Positions 32,050 through 45,117 of a stretch of 64,000 nucleotides of DNA are shown piece after piece (the stretch's first letter is position 1; each line of letters begins with the position of its first letter). Position numbers and translations under genes: made by a program. The stretch is from Blastobasis lacticolella. Lineage: Eukaryota > Arthropoda > Insecta > Lepidoptera > Blastobasidae. The stretch is from positions 3,050,501-3,114,500 of the forward strand of contig LR990053.1 in NCBI GenBank assembly GCA_905147135.1. Reading direction: 5' to 3'. The notes under the pieces are model-generated. The model searched no databases. It had not been told where the DNA came from and saw nothing but the letters and a program-made list of their open reading frames with translations.

Positions 32050-35000
32050 AAACCACAAATCAGAAAATAGTAACATGGCCATTTTCAGACTTATGTCAAC
32101 ATGCTAAATATTCAGTTTCTACGACTGTACATTACGTAACAGTATCTAACTACGCAATGTAAGCAGGTAAAATCATTACAATAATCCTCATAGACAGGCA
32201 AATCTTCATCAGTAGTATTATTTAATAATAAATAACAACTTGCAGTCCCATCCCAAGTCCGGCTCTCAACAGAAATAGAGGCCGTCGCCTCCACCCGGAA
32301 AACGTTTGTAGATCTATATTTCAGGAACAAATCCAAGCGGCTTCGGGATGTATGGGCCCGTGATGAGGCCTTCCGATTCCAATCCTGCGGTTTCATTTCC
32401 CGCGAATGTTTGCATATTTGTCTCCCCTATTCGGATGGAATCGCGGGGGATTCGCGCAGTGCATTATAGAATACGCGCTCGAGCCTGTCAGTAAATTGAT
32501 TGCGGGTTTATTTGGTCCAATGTACTTTGTAACGGTGATATTTCTCGAATAAATACATACATTCGTCAAGGTAGTCTCCGCTTTTTGAAGCTGGAAATAC
32601 AGGTTTTCCTCATGTTCAATATTTAAAACCCATGGGAAATTCTTCAAAGCAAGAATTTTGTAGCAAATAAGGGTTTTCGATATTGGATGCCAGTATCATG
32701 TGCTTTAGTTTTAAGTCGGAAATGGGTGGTTTTCTTCCAAATGTGATCTGGAGTCAGCTGTTGCAGTAAAATCCGGTGCCAATTCAATTACTGATCTGTG
32801 CCAATCGTCCTGGACTTCTGCCCATTTCAGATAGTTTTTCGATTACCTACAAAAACACCTGAACGGAATATATGAATACGCAGCATCAGAGCCTTGGCAA
32901 ATATAGCAGTAATGCAATTCCAGAAACTACTTAACAAAGTACACAAAATCGCGAACGTAGTTATGGAACCAGCAGTAACGAACTACTCCTAACGAGGGTA
33001 CTCTTGCCCAATAATTTCCGCGACTACCTCCTATAATCATATTTTGCGGAAGCTCTCTTTGCGTCAAAACTCATTTGGCTAACGGTGCAGCTATGTTTCC
33101 CGTCAATTAGTTGTACTCAAATAATTGTTATCATTACCAGATTCTTGCAAGGGGATCGCCATTGGCTGTTTGCCAAGCTCTTAATGTAATTGTCTCGATG
33201 GGGCGACATCGTTGGCTTGTCTATCTATGTGACTGGCGATGGGTTTCGGCATTATTCTTTGTATTTCGAGTAAGCATAGGTTTGGCCAAAAGTAGAAGAT
33301 GTTTTTCAATAATTGAAACTTACAACTGAGACATGTGGGCTAGAGTTCCGGATGTATTCTCTCTTAATGGATGTATTTCTTTTAGGCCCGATTCACAAAT
33401 ACAGTTAGAAAGTATAGTAGTGTAAACCTATCGGACAATAGGAAGTCCTATGGCTCCTCTAAGAAACAAATAAGCTCTTTCAAATTCATTCATATTATCA
33501 TCAAACCCAACTTCTGCCAGGGTTCGCTTTCCTACTCTTGATTCTCCCCTCGCTTAGTCGTCTGCGTCCTGGCTTCGTATGCTGTTGTCTTTCGCATCCG
33601 ACTCAAGGATGTCACTCCACTCCTGCAGTAGCTTAGGCAACTACTTTTCATATAATACGTTTTTATATATATTATTTTATCTCTGAGGCTTACGTAGTGC
33701 ATGGTCAAGTAATACAAGACGTAGATAAACATCACCTATTTATATCATCTATATATATGTTAAATAATCTAGATCGTCCAGGACAAAAACTCCCCATCTG
33801 TACTTCAGAGAATTAGTTATCAAATGTTTTTTTTTCTTTCCTTTATTGGCTGGCTTGTTGTGGCCGATATTATTGACACATGGACATTGGACGTCTATCG
33901 GAATCGACAGGCTATGAATCCACGCGATAATACATAACAGCGTGTGTCAAACGGTTGGAAAAACGGAGTGAATTCCGAATGTATTTTTGTAGTTTTTATT
34001 GCTTGGAGTTTGCCCTAAATGTGCTGGAGAAGAATTCTGGAAGCCACTGGTGAGTGTTTCTTTTGCGGTATTTGTGCCTACTTATCACTTCTTATTAATA
34101 CAGTCCACTTTGCATGGGTAATCCATTCCCCCCTCTTCCGCATTTTTCCGAGCTATCTATTTGTTAAAACCATAGTTCAGCAGGAATGTTCTAATAGGAA
34201 ATGTTTTTGTCCTTTTCTGACCACAGTGAAGATAAAAAAGAAAATATTAAGTTTTATTTAGCTAGCTGATATTTTCTTTCGCGTAAGGAACGATGGAATA
34301 ATTATAGCTTAAAAGGGCGCTCCAGAGTACATTATTTGACCACGGTCTTACAACCGTTATCGGTCACTTGGCTTTTTCACTGCATTCAGAAAAGCTCGCG
34401 GGGGTCCAGGGGTAAACGTATAGGAATCAAGATAAATGAATTTTACGAAAGGGGCCACTTAGGACACAACGCAATTTTTTCCCGAAATCAATCACCGTTC
34501 AAAATCAGGCCGTGGTTGAACATTTGAAAACTAAGGGCTAACACATAATCAAAAGTAGCCCGTAAAAATTGCTACACTTCTCTTTATTGAGAAAACCCTA
34601 CGATTGACTATCACAAAACCGGCCAAGACGTATTGGGCTACGTGCTGTGTATCAAAATTGATATAACTATGTATAGAGAACAATTAATACAAAAAATATA
34701 TTTCCTTGGCAAGCCATACTGTTTAAGAGAGATATTCTAGTCGAAAACCTTGATAGACCTAGATTCCTATAATAATAAAATGTTTACCTATCGAATTTTT
34801 CGAGTCAATATCTCGCATAAACTCACCCTAGGAGATTTAACTAGTGTGTATGTTTGTAGTAATGTACTTTACGCATACATTTTACGCATGGGAGTCTTCT
34901 ATATTCCAACAAGTTTGAATGGTCGCATGTATTTCGCATTCATACGAAGTCTTTCGTATGTAGGGAATGAGGTGCCGCCGCCATTTGAAAGTTAACTTAT

Positions 35001-35235
35001 ACTTGGTAGACTGTAGAATTGGATTTCAAGGTACGCGGTAAGAAATACGGAGAATACATTTAAAATGTCAAATTGTATAATTTATATCAATTCTGATCAG
35101 ATGCGGTGATTAAACACGGTTAAATCTAAATGCTACTAATAATATTAATAACCACGCTTCCGTCCAACAGGATTAGTGGGAAGGGTTCCTCCCGTTTCTA
35201 CTGTAAGACATTATATTCCGTAAAAGTGTACATAT
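32050..35235. other. Low-repeat stretch, no recognised gene
   Basis: About 3 kb with few window repeats and moderate composition around 32240-32640. No open frame has a domain I recognise. If a host exon or conserved non-coding element exists in this window, this stretch is a plausible place for it, but I see no positive evidence. Confidence 0.35.
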
Positions 35236-35238
35236 ATT

Positions 35239-35364
35239 TTAAGCGTATGTTCCGGGTTTCCTACCGCGCTCCTTTGTTGACGATTAGCCCGATATTTCGA
35301 CACAGTTGCATGCATCATGGTCACGGTAAAGGTACGCAGTAGGAAACCCGGAACATACCCTTAA
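35239..35364. mobile_element. 126-bp MITE with 26-bp inverted repeats
   Basis: Arms at 35239-35264 and 35339-35364 match at 25 of 26 positions and include GTATGTTCCGGGTTTCCTAC. TTAA lies at both outer edges, so the target duplication could be TTAA (piggyBac-like) or TA; the arms do not begin with the usual piggyBac CCC. The interior is non-coding. Confidence 0.7.
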
Positions 35365-35873
35365 ATTGTGTGATAATAACCGCGATATATACTTCCATAT
35401 TTATCGTTCAGGTTAATATCAGGCATACTAACGCCTACTAGTCAAGCTTCTCTTAATACAAGGTGCGACCTAGAAGAAATCTCCATATTTCAAATTAATC
35501 ATCGCACCAATAAATCTCCGAAACTTTCAACTACAAGCATCAACCACCATTTGAAATGAAAGCTATTCGAACAATGCAAGTGTAGACAATGTAGACTGCG
35601 AGGCGGCCAGCTAATGGATGGTATAAATTATACTTTGGCCTTAATGGCGTCGGTTAGCGAACTGCCATGTTCCGAGTGAGATTAACAGCCAAGGTTGACT
35701 AGAGGCTCGAGGATGCCGCCCTATATCAATTGGGGAAACGAGCTCAGATTACGCTAATCACAATCTTCGGGAATGTCTATTGAGATAGTTATGTAAGGAA
35801 TCAAATACAATTTTAGCTACGGTGAAACTAAACCTAAAAAATTACACAAAGAGATTTACATATGAAAAACGTA

Positions 35874-36105
35874 CTAAATCACTGCCAAGTAGAGTGTACC
35901 CGGAATGCAGGCGGCGTTACCTTTTTGAATAGTTAGACTTATACGTTGTCCGAGGTACGTGTCAGCACGTGGGTTTCCAGTTCCCTCCTGTAATAACCGG
36001 ATAGAAATCTCTTGGAATACTTTTCTTGCGCTAGAGTTCCAAAGTCTTGGAATGACTGTATTGGTTGTGGTTTCTATCGAAAATAAATCTTAGGTTCTTT
36101 TATAT
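35874..36105 (-). pseudogene. LINE ORF2 C-terminal fragment
   Basis: An open minus-strand frame of about 75 codons contains TNTVIPRLWNSSARKVFQ and ends in TAG at 35874-35876. The RLWN-S block is the usual Jockey/CR1-group C-terminal motif. The family differs from the other fragments. The upstream part is absent. Confidence 0.55.
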
Positions 36106-36109
36106 TTCC

Positions 36110-37035
36110 ACCATGGCTATCTTGTCGAGAAATACTTGTGTGTGGTAATTTACAAGTAGCACTAGAAAAATAAATTTCATTTGAGAAGTTTAAAGTTTGC
36201 ATGGGGCTCAGGATTCATTGCACCCGAGTATATACAAACCGTTCGTGAAAAGCCAGCACGTGTGAAGGTACGGTGAAACTACTGTTGATTATTATGACAA
36301 ACCATATCTATCTAAACCTCGTTGCGGGATAAGTACGCCTTTGTACATACCTCTGTAACATTTATGTAAAATGTATTTTTTCTTTTGGAACAATAAAGAT
36401 ACATCAATCAATAAATCTTAAACTCATCACTATATCACGTATTCTCGGAATGAATTTTCATGATGTAAGCAAGGAATGAAATGTTAAAAATATAGCAGCT
36501 ATACGCCAATCTACTAGTTCGTGGAATCGTTGAACACAGAGCTTGCTTCCTATGTATTCCAACAAAAAAGGAAGTGTGCGACACTATGAACCGAAGTGCA
36601 TGGTATGAATATGAAAGAGCTGGGAGTTGCATCGCGCTTGTTGCAAATGGGGTTTAGCAGGCTTGGCTTGTTTACCCTTTGGTGGATACAAACACTTTAA
36701 ACTCAATCAGGTCTTCTCTAGAACAACAAACATAGGCATATTTACATTTGTGTAGTTAGTAAGAAATCTTGTTTTATGGGTTACTGTAGAAGTAAAAAAG
36801 AGATTCGAAAATTATTTCGTAATATTAAGTTACATCTCTGTTACGGGTCATATTTTATTTTGATCATAATTATTTGGAGGTTCCAAATGTCATCACTATC
36901 CTTTGTCTAGTTTGGTGTATTGTAGACGGATCCATGATTATCCAAAGAGATTGGAAAGTTAATGGCTGGGTAAGTAGAGCGGCCCTCAGAAAAAATGCGT
37001 GCACATGTTTGACAAGTAAACTGCTTGTCAGCTTA
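36110..37035. other. No recognisable feature
   Basis: AT-rich. An A-rich stretch with AATAAA near 36395-36420 could be the tail of an undetected element. Confidence 0.4.
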
Positions 37036-37040
37036 ACAAG

Positions 37041-37460
37041 CAATGAGGAGTTTTCCAGTAGGTATTGACAGTTGGTGTCAAAAGGCATCCATAGATGGCG
37101 CTCCTACAATTTTGGTAATCTTTTTTTAATCTGTATGATGGTGGCAGTGATTTCATGCAGCCAACTAATACTAAACTTAAAAATAAAATGTTTATTAATA
37201 TAAAAATAACTGTTAAAGGTTGAACAAACTGTACAAAGAAATATTTATAGAAATTGGCATTATCTTCCATTATTATTGCAACCTCTAAAATGGTTGAAAA
37301 CTATTGACAAATACGATATTATCCAATACAACGTACCCAGTGTTTATATCCTCATTGCTAAGAACCTATTTCAAGCGAATATCAATTACCAAAATTGTCG
37401 GGGCGCCATCTAGTGAGTGGTTAAGAATGCTTTAGATACCTATTGGAAAACTGCTCATTA
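37041..37460 (-). mobile_element. 420-bp inverted-repeat element, copy B
   Basis: It is nearly identical to 22249-22670 but in opposite orientation, 15 kb away. The terminal inverted repeats are better preserved here: both ends read AATGAG-C/G-AGTTTTCCARTAGGTAT inward. It has an 80-codon open frame with a hydrophobic segment and a CMKSLPPSYRLKKDYQN block shared with copy A. It is a non-autonomous DNA element of unknown superfamily. Confidence 0.7.
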
Positions 37461-38395
37461 GATTATCTAACACAAATTTATAAACAAACTATTCAGATAC
37501 GATATTAGTTAATTTATTGGTAAAATAATTTCATACTTTGTGTTGAATGTTTTGTTATTTTATTATATTAGTAAAGTGCATTAGACCGCTTGACTTAAAT
37601 ATTACAACAATCTCTGTATGTTATAGTGTGAAAATCGATAAATCATAATTACCTAGTATTTCTCAAAATATATGTAAAATTCATTTGAGTCGGGCGTAAG
37701 ATAGTGATGTGTTTGCTGCTTTTTCCTAATTTTGATGCAAACAAAAAATATATATTGATCACGAGGAGTGAAACAATTCGATTAGATCGTTCAGCATTGA
37801 AATGATATAGGCAAATAATAATAGCTGAGATTTAAAATTGTAAGTAACCAGATTTTTATTTTTTTAGTTTTGTGGAATGCTATAACTTATAACTTTCCCG
37901 GGATAAGTGACCTATGTCACTTGAAAATAACGTAGCTTGCTATTAATGAGTGTTAAGAAATATTCTTACTACATCGATATCGATAATATCCCTTATTACA
38001 ATACATCGAAAGAGAGTATCGACAGAGTAGACAGCCCATTGTATTTGCTGCTGATAGAAAATGAAGGAGATTTGATTATTTTTTGTCTCTGATCTGGCAC
38101 GCATTTTTTGTATGAAAGCCCTCTCTATAGAGTGGCAATTTTTTTTTGCTTTGTTTTGATTTCCCATATATATATATATATATATGAAAACTAGCTCCTT
38201 CATTGTTATTAACAAGTAGGTGATTGTATGTTTTTTGTAAATGTTTTTTAGCGGAATGACTTTTGATGAGAAACTTTTGTTTAATTTTGGACACATTAAG
38301 TGAAACAACTTATCGTGGATTTATATTTACCATTTATTCTGATGTCTCGATAACTTTTATGGAAGTCACATTAGACACGTCCCGATATATGTCTC
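37461..38395. other. AT-rich, (TA)n tract
   Basis: Contains a TA microsatellite at about 38166-38185. No gene seen. Confidence 0.5.
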
Positions 38396-38568
38396 TTCTT
38401 GTAGTCGCTTTCCGCAGTCTGTCCGTCCATCTTAGCTCTTTTAAACTAAGCAACGGATTTTAATGCGGTTTTTAACAATAGATAGTGTTATGAGGAAGGT
38501 TAATAAGCATAAAAGGGTAGGTAGGGGTAAAGTAGGTGTACGCGAATGAAGTTGCGCCGGGTTCACTA
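38396..38568 (+). repeat. H1 repeat, Helitron-like candidate
   Basis: GTAGTCGCTTTCCGCAGTCT, then AACGGATTTTAATGCGGTTT and the 3' end GCGCCGGGTTCACTAGT. Other copies lie at 49375-49550 (minus), 56118-56300 and 63583-63752. The end has a short GC-rich palindrome before CTAGT, as expected of a Helitron 3' terminus. The assignment is inference. Confidence 0.5.
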
Positions 38569-39369
38569 GTTAAGTATAAAATATATTCCAATTTTAACAT
38601 AATCGAGCTTTGACATCAACGTCCAAAAATTTAAAATGGGGGATAAATTGTGGGTGAACATCTCAATAGTCAATTTAGCAAAGAAGACCCCCTAACAAGT
38701 AAGCAAGCAGAAAACTTTAATTAATGTTCTTTGTTCTATACATGAGCCATCTAAACTCGGAAAGAGGAATAAACAAACCCGTAGACGGTCCAAATGCAAA
38801 AACTCCCCGAAACTCTTCCTCTCGACTGCACACTATTTCTTCTGAAACTGCATTTCTACCGAACAATGATATTATCGTCTCACGCTATCGTTCAAGCTAT
38901 AAATTGTCTACATTTTATCACTTGTCTTTACAATTATTGTTTTAGTAGCATGTCTAGTCTATGTTATTTATGTTGGGATCACACAATCAAAACGATACGG
39001 TTAGGTCTTATTTCCACATTTTGAAAATTTAAACAGAATTAATTAATTAATTTAGATTGAGGTTATCGTGAATTTAGACGAGGCCAAGAAGAAACTCCTA
39101 TTTTTTGAATTTAGATAATCGGAAAGCTATCGAAGTTTATATTAGGATGGATGTACTGCATTTATAACTTAAAAAATGAAAGAAACTAGAATGTCAGATA
39201 CTGGTTTAAATTATCGTATTATCACTAGTTTTTAATAGTTAACCGCTGGACTTTAGCTTCTTCCACATTTGTAGAGGGTTTTACCATAATCCTTAGGCTT
39301 GGCCGGCGAGTTGCGAAAAATCAAAATTTCTTATATCCATTTTTACAAACGAAAGAAGCAAATGTTTTC

Positions 39370-39440
39370 TTAACACCAGGCCAGCATTTGCACGCTATCT
39401 CACCTGGCAAGTAACAATGCGGACGATGGTGTAGCATGCT
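39370..39440 (-). repeat. LINE 3' end relic (family of 61225)
   Basis: GGCCAGCATTTGCACGCTAT, then CACCTGG and ACGATGGTGTAGCATGC, matching the stop-codon region of the fragment at 61225-61350 with decay. Confidence 0.45.
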
Positions 39441-39599
39441 TACCTAGATAATATATGTTACTATTACCATAAAAGGCCCCGGTTATATTGCTCTGGGAAC
39501 AGATCCCCAGGCAAAAAGTTTCATTCCTTGGCCGATTGCATAATCAATGTAGAAGCGTAACGTATGGTGCAGATACGCCTAATATGCCACTATACACGA

Positions 39600-39761
39600 T
39601 GTTACATAATATATGTATGAAACCGTGAACCGGATGGAGTGCTAAATGAATGAAAACGGTAGGTACAAAAATTCCACGTACGACAGAAATAATTGTACCT
39701 GTCGTTTTAATATGTTTAGCTCTCCATCCAGTTCCCGGCTTCATACATATATTATGTAACA
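39600..39761. mobile_element. Palindromic MITE, long arms
   Basis: The left arm starts TGTTACATAATATATGTATG and the right arm is its complement ending near 39761. The arms stay similar for about 70 bases (GGATGGAG...GCTAAA and complement), leaving only a short centre. No clear target duplication is seen. The mirror-image open frames on the two strands are a by-product of the palindrome. Confidence 0.65.
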
Positions 39762-40552
39762 CCCTTTATATTGACCAAATTGGGTGGAATCCCTACCCGC
39801 GTCTAGTGTCTCGAAAATGGAAGGGGGCGGGAGGTACCAGCTGATGAAGTGTAATCACACACTCACCGAAATATATCACCGATGTGTAAATGAATAAATT
39901 ATGTTAATTTTCACGGACGTATAATAATAGTCTAATCGGTTGTAACCCTGTAGTTTTCGGAAAATAGGTATTAGAGTCGCACAGTAAAAGGGAGCCCATA
40001 ACCCAAACCATATCTTTTAGTTTCGATGATCCTTGTAGAAACGAATATTTGGCTCACTTCGACGTCTATTCGTGCGAGTCTTAGCAGTGGTGATTTGAAC
40101 TTTTTACGATTTTCAAACGGTTTTCGTCCAGACGAAAGAAGAAATATTCCAGTCCTAATATGATTTTATTATTGCCTTCGATGTTATTGAACTCGCGTAA
40201 TTGACTGTAGAATCGCGTTTCATGTTCGGTTTTTGTTATTGAGAACGATTACATCTGATCTTATTATGTTATTATGGGGTATTACTTGTCAATGATTTTA
40301 TTTCTTTTCTGTTGCGGCATAGGTAAATATATTTTAATACGGTTTTAGATTTTTAAGTCGTTGTATTGCACTAATTTTATCAGTAATGTTCTCAAAAAAA
40401 CTTAGGTCCAAAGTGGTAAGAATAAAAGGAGATGTATGAAAAAAGTTGTGAATATATGCGAGACTTGGAAGTTGTGTCAGGACAGAGCAAAGTGGCGGTC
40501 CATAGTCTCTGCCTACCCACCTGTGGGACACAGACGTGAGATTTATGTATCA

Positions 40553-40850
40553 TCATCATCGTCTTTACGTTAATGTCCCGGTTGTGCTCTCGAGAACGAG
40601 GGCCCGGGGTCCGCCTTGACCATCCAGGATTTGGCGATCAGGTAATTACAGTGGAGCGACTACCATCTGACCTCCGTGACCCTACTACCAGGGGAACTTG
40701 ACCAGATTGGATCATGGTTACAAATTCAGTTGCCTGAATTTGCAGGTTTCATCACAATGTTCATCCCCTTACCGTAAGAGCTTGGGTTAGTATTAAACTA
40801 ATGTACATAACTCAGAAAAGAGTTATTGGTATATGGCCGCAGCGGGATGA
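40553..40850 (-). mobile_element. SINE T1, nearly full copy
   Basis: Tail CATCATCGTCTTTACGTTAA, then GAGGGCCCGGGGTCCG, GATCCTAC-type body, GGATCATGGTTACAAATTCA and TTGGTATATGGCCGCAGCGG, where the head is cut at the box-B region. A (TGTA)n tract follows at 40857-40877. Confidence 0.75.
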
Positions 40851-41699
40851 GCTTTATGTATGTATGTATGTATGTATCGCGTTGTATTTAAATGAAAAAA
40901 ATAATTTTAAATTCTTCCTGTAGTAAAATTACACTGTTTAAGCGCCAGAGTGTGTGCGTGTTTCTGTCACTCTCACAGGCTTGACAGCGCGCAACAAAAT
41001 CAAACAAAATGGCGGTGGATTGACAGACCTGGTGCGGGAGTGTGTCATGTACAACAAAATAAATTGTCAAACCTTCCATGCTTCACTTCTCTTTAGTGTA
41101 GAAGGGCGTGTGTATTTTTTTCAGGTCCGTGCGTGATGGTTGGACATGTTATATAAAACGACTTTAGTGCGTTGTCAGTGTAAGGACTAAGATGAAATGC
41201 CTTAGATTTTAGATTTAGATTTTAGATTTATTTATTTCTCTCTTAAGTTCTTACATAATTATAATATTCTTATTACATTTGGTCAATAAAAGATATCGTT
41301 AAATTATAATATTAGAATTATTGCTTTCATATAAGAAGGCAATATCAAATAATAAATAAATCGAAATAATATAGTGAACAATGTCAAAATAAAAAAATTA
41401 ATACATAAAATTACACTAAGGTAAATTGATACAAAGCATGTCAATACCAGTAAGGCAGGTAATTTATGCAAATAGTCAAATAATAATTAAATGTCCGTTA
41501 TTGGATACAAAATACAAAAATGACAATAAATGAAAATAAAACTCATATTGAATAGAATAAAATTGAATTGAAAATTTGTAATGTCAAACAACTAAGTAAT
41601 AATTAAATATAAATATCAAGTCAGGATAAAAATGTCATTAAAAATAATTATTTCTCAACATGAGTCATAAATTCATTAACGGAATAAAATACATTATCC

Positions 41700-42215
41700 A
41701 ATAAGAAGTTTTTCAGTCGGCGTATAACGTTCAGAGTATAACGTCATTATTCGGTTCTTCTTAAAGTGGTCGACATGTGTCCCTTGGTTTGGCGTTCTCT
41801 AAAATCCTCACGGCTCGCTTCTGCAGGATGAGTACACGACCGGAATCTGTGGAATCACCCCACAGAATCGTTCAGTGCGACAGCAACGAATGGAAGTACG
41901 CAAAGTACGCTTGCCGCAGCGCGCTGGTTGACACTAGAGGACGAAGCTTACGTAGCGCATAAGCAGCACTGCTGAGTCGATCGCACAGAGACTCAACATG
42001 CGCCTTCCAATTCAGTTTGGAGTCTAACGTCAGACCAAGAAATTTACATATGTTACAGCTGGGTACTGGCGCTATTATATTCATCGTAGATACTGCTCTC
42101 CCGGTAACCAGGATTACGTGGGATTTGGACTCATTCAGTATGAGTCCATTACACGAGAACCACTGTTTTAGTTTGGTGCAAAGGGCATTTATCTTATAGT
42201 TAAGCTCGTCGCGCT
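41700..42215 (-). pseudogene. LINE RT thumb and connection, one stop
   Basis: The minus-strand frame includes LCTKLKQWFSCNGLILNESK, CKFLGLTLDSKLNWKAHVES, LRKLRPLVSTSALRQAYFAY and, after a TGA in place of a Gly codon, TILWGDSTDSGRV and LQKRAVRILENAKPRDTC. These blocks follow the YxDD palm in Jockey-superfamily RTs. The catalytic palm itself is upstream and missing. An AT-rich tail at 41205-41700 is probably its 3' UTR. Confidence 0.75.
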
Positions 42216-42224
42216 AATATGTCT

Positions 42225-42305
42225 GTGTGCACTACCTACCTTATCCTTCAAACTGAAACACAACAATGCAAGCATAGTTGCTTGGCGGTTACTCCCCGCA
42301 CATGG
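42225..42305 (-). repeat. L3 tail fragment
   Basis: CTACCTTATCCTTCAAACTG, then ACAATGCAAGCATAGTTGCT, matching the middle of L3. Confidence 0.6.
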
Positions 42306-42309
42306 TATC

Positions 42310-44160
42310 GGTTTCATTATCACAGATAACATGTGCGGTAAAAGTGTAGTAAATAACTACGAAAGTCTTAAAACCTGTAGGTATATTTTGAAGCTTTGAA
42401 AAAATCTAGCCCCTTCTATTTTATAGAGATAAAGTAGATATATCACATCCGAATACTGAGAATTCGACTCTGCAGTTTACATTATAAATGCTGAGGTGAA
42501 GCTCTCTGTGTGAATGGATGGAATAACGATGACTTATGGCACTCAAGCCCAATATGCATCTACCTACCTTTTCCATATGGTGGATGCTACAGTGTAGATC
42601 GTAAGTGAAATAGTAGTATTATCTAGAGATACTATATTTTCCTTCCCGTTTAAAGGCACAGAAGACAAAATGACCGAGGCTCAGGGCATGAGAGTGGAAT
42701 CGGCGGACATTTCTGGCATTATCCAGCAAGACCGCTGGAGCCTCGCTATCACTGGTCTGTCCTACAGTCGCAACATCTTCAGGTGGCCGCGAAGAGAAGA
42801 TAGGACAAGGCTAATCACAGCTTCCCAAATAATCAATATATTCAATACCTATACTATTTTATCAATATAACTGTAACTGTATAGTTCTATGCACGGTGTA
42901 CCCATGAGTCGTGACCTCACACGGGCGAGCGCGGTGGGGCGTGATCCGCCCACTGGCAAAGCGTAGTAACTGCGATTGTGACTTATTTGGATTTTCGTTT
43001 AAGTATCTAATATTTCCCGGAATAGAGTAGCGTGGAATAACTCCTTATGTTATCTGACTAACAAGTGACCGATATACGAGATTATAAAAAATCGATGGGT
43101 AAAGAACCGTCAAGACAAATGATGCGGAGCGTTCAAGGGGAGGTGTATGTCAAGCAATGGACAACCAACAACAACGAGCAATATGGTGATGATGATATTT
43201 ATGAAGAAACTATAGGTACTTTTCCTAAACAGAAGGCATTCGGACTCGACTGATGGAGATTGGTCTCGGGCGTCCAGAATATGCAACACACAGAGAAAAG
43301 TATGGAATGCCATATTGACAATTGTGCTGCAATATCATAATTTGTTCTCTCCCGCGCTGCGTGGGTATAGGTAGTATAGGTATAGGGAATAACATCCTAA
43401 CCCAATCAGCAGTTCGCAACATATCCCTTTTCTCGTTAACTAATGTGGAGGAGAAGGTGACTGTCCTCATATAGCAAAATGAATTGTCACATTCATATGC
43501 ATATTAGATATGCGTAATACACATCTTTATATTATTAGTACCTAACATATTCCGAAAATACCGTTTCTACTTTCCACACCAACATACATTCGATATTACT
43601 ATGGGTCTATATTTTAAAAGGCCATTTCATTTACTTTTTTAAAGATTTTGTCGTAGTTAATACTCACGCAGTCCCCTTTACTCCTCTATATTTTAAATAA
43701 GACACTCTTGGAATTGCATGTTAAGCATCTCAAAAGATAGAACAGACCTTACTCTTCTCCAAGCAAAAGCAGAGCGAAATATAAAACTACGAAAAAATAA
43801 TGAAGTGGACGAAAAAAAAGTTGCAAAGTTGCGAGTTTTAAAAGTGCACTGCCAAATCTTTTCAGGAAGTGTCGCTACTAGCGCTTGTTTCGCTAACGGT
43901 TGTAGGACACTGAGCCAAAAAGCGAAAGATAACAGATACACTGTTTTGACACTAGACCCGATAGTAGGGCTGGCACTGTTGCCAGCAGATTCTAAAAATA
44001 GTACACAAAAATGTAGAAAAGCTTTAGTTTGATTTTATTTTACGAATCCATTGTTTTTTATTGTTGTGTAAAATGAAAAGTATATTTACTTCAATGTTTA
44101 TGTCGTCGTATGAAATGTTTTAACTGTATTACTTTCTTTTGTTGTAAATAAAAGGTAAAC
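42310..44160. other. No recognisable feature
   Basis: Mixed AT-rich DNA. An open frame of 104 codons at 43718-44032 has no motif and is treated as chance. Confidence 0.4.
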
Positions 44161-44164
44161 CGTA

Positions 44165-44410
44165 GGAAAACGTTCGCAAGCGCGTGCTTTCTCGACCTGA
44201 CTAAAGCCTTTGACATTGTGTCCTATTGTATTCGATGGTGTTACTTAAGAACTATAGGTAATATATGCCTGTAGTAAAAGACTTTGATGTTTGTTAAAGC
44301 AACCGAATCAATGTGATGAGATCACGTTTTCCGAGGCATATAATTACGTAGATTTAAATGTGGAATGAGACAAGGGGGCTGACGTCTCCTTGACTCCTCA
44401 AACTATATGT
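44165..44410 (+). pseudogene. Degenerate RT palm fragment
   Basis: The plus strand encodes ACFLDLTKAFDIVS (RT motif A with its catalytic Asp) and, about 160 bases later in another frame, GMRQGG followed by a stop (the G-x-x-QG block of RT motif B). Order and spacing fit a LINE RT with indels. Confidence 0.55.
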
Positions 44411-45117
44411 CAATGCGGTAATAGAGAGATTGAGCGGCGCAGTGTTCGAATTGACTGTTCTATAGATGGTACTGTCATGTTTGACGCCATCAATTAGCCA
44501 TGTAACCCCCCTCAAATAAAATGTCAAAAATTGAGATCCTTGTGTTTCAACGGCGTTAACATAAAGATATCAGCGTTCTAACTGTTTAAAGAAAATCATG
44601 CAATTTGAAATTGAAAGATATCTCTGATGAACTCGATTTAATGTCTGTTCAAGGAAATTGCGTTAGCCCGCAGGTTTGTGCGTTGTACCGATGCAGTTCA
44701 AATATTACTATGCAAGGCCTACTGACAGTAATTTTACACGTACAGATTGTTAGTCAATTTCACTCGGCAACACACAGGGCTCTACGTGTCGATTATAGTA
44801 ATATTATTTAAGATGTTATTGGGATTTCCGAGGTATAATGCGACGGGAATGTTCGCCGAGACAAACACAGATGGCTCTCCAGCCATTCAGCGTAAAATAA
44901 CTGCCTCCACTTTGCAGAGAGTTCACGAAAGAACATCATGCGCAATGTAATTGCAAATAAAATGGAATGCTCAATACTTAGACATTGGGTTAAGTGGTAT
45001 GTAACAAAATAGCTTTGATATGTTATAGCAAATGCATAGTTGTTAGTAAAAACTATAGCTAAGTATAGTGGCTTTTGTTGTAATTATATGTCTATTCACA
45101 TATAATAATAAATAACC

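Noticed and set aside
39544..39844. Similar peptides encoded on both strands
   Set aside because: They are mirror products of the palindromic MITE at 39600-39761, not two genes.
43718..44032. 104-codon plus-strand frame
   Set aside because: No recognisable domain, no splice or promoter context, and frames of this length are expected by chance in 64 kb read in six frames.
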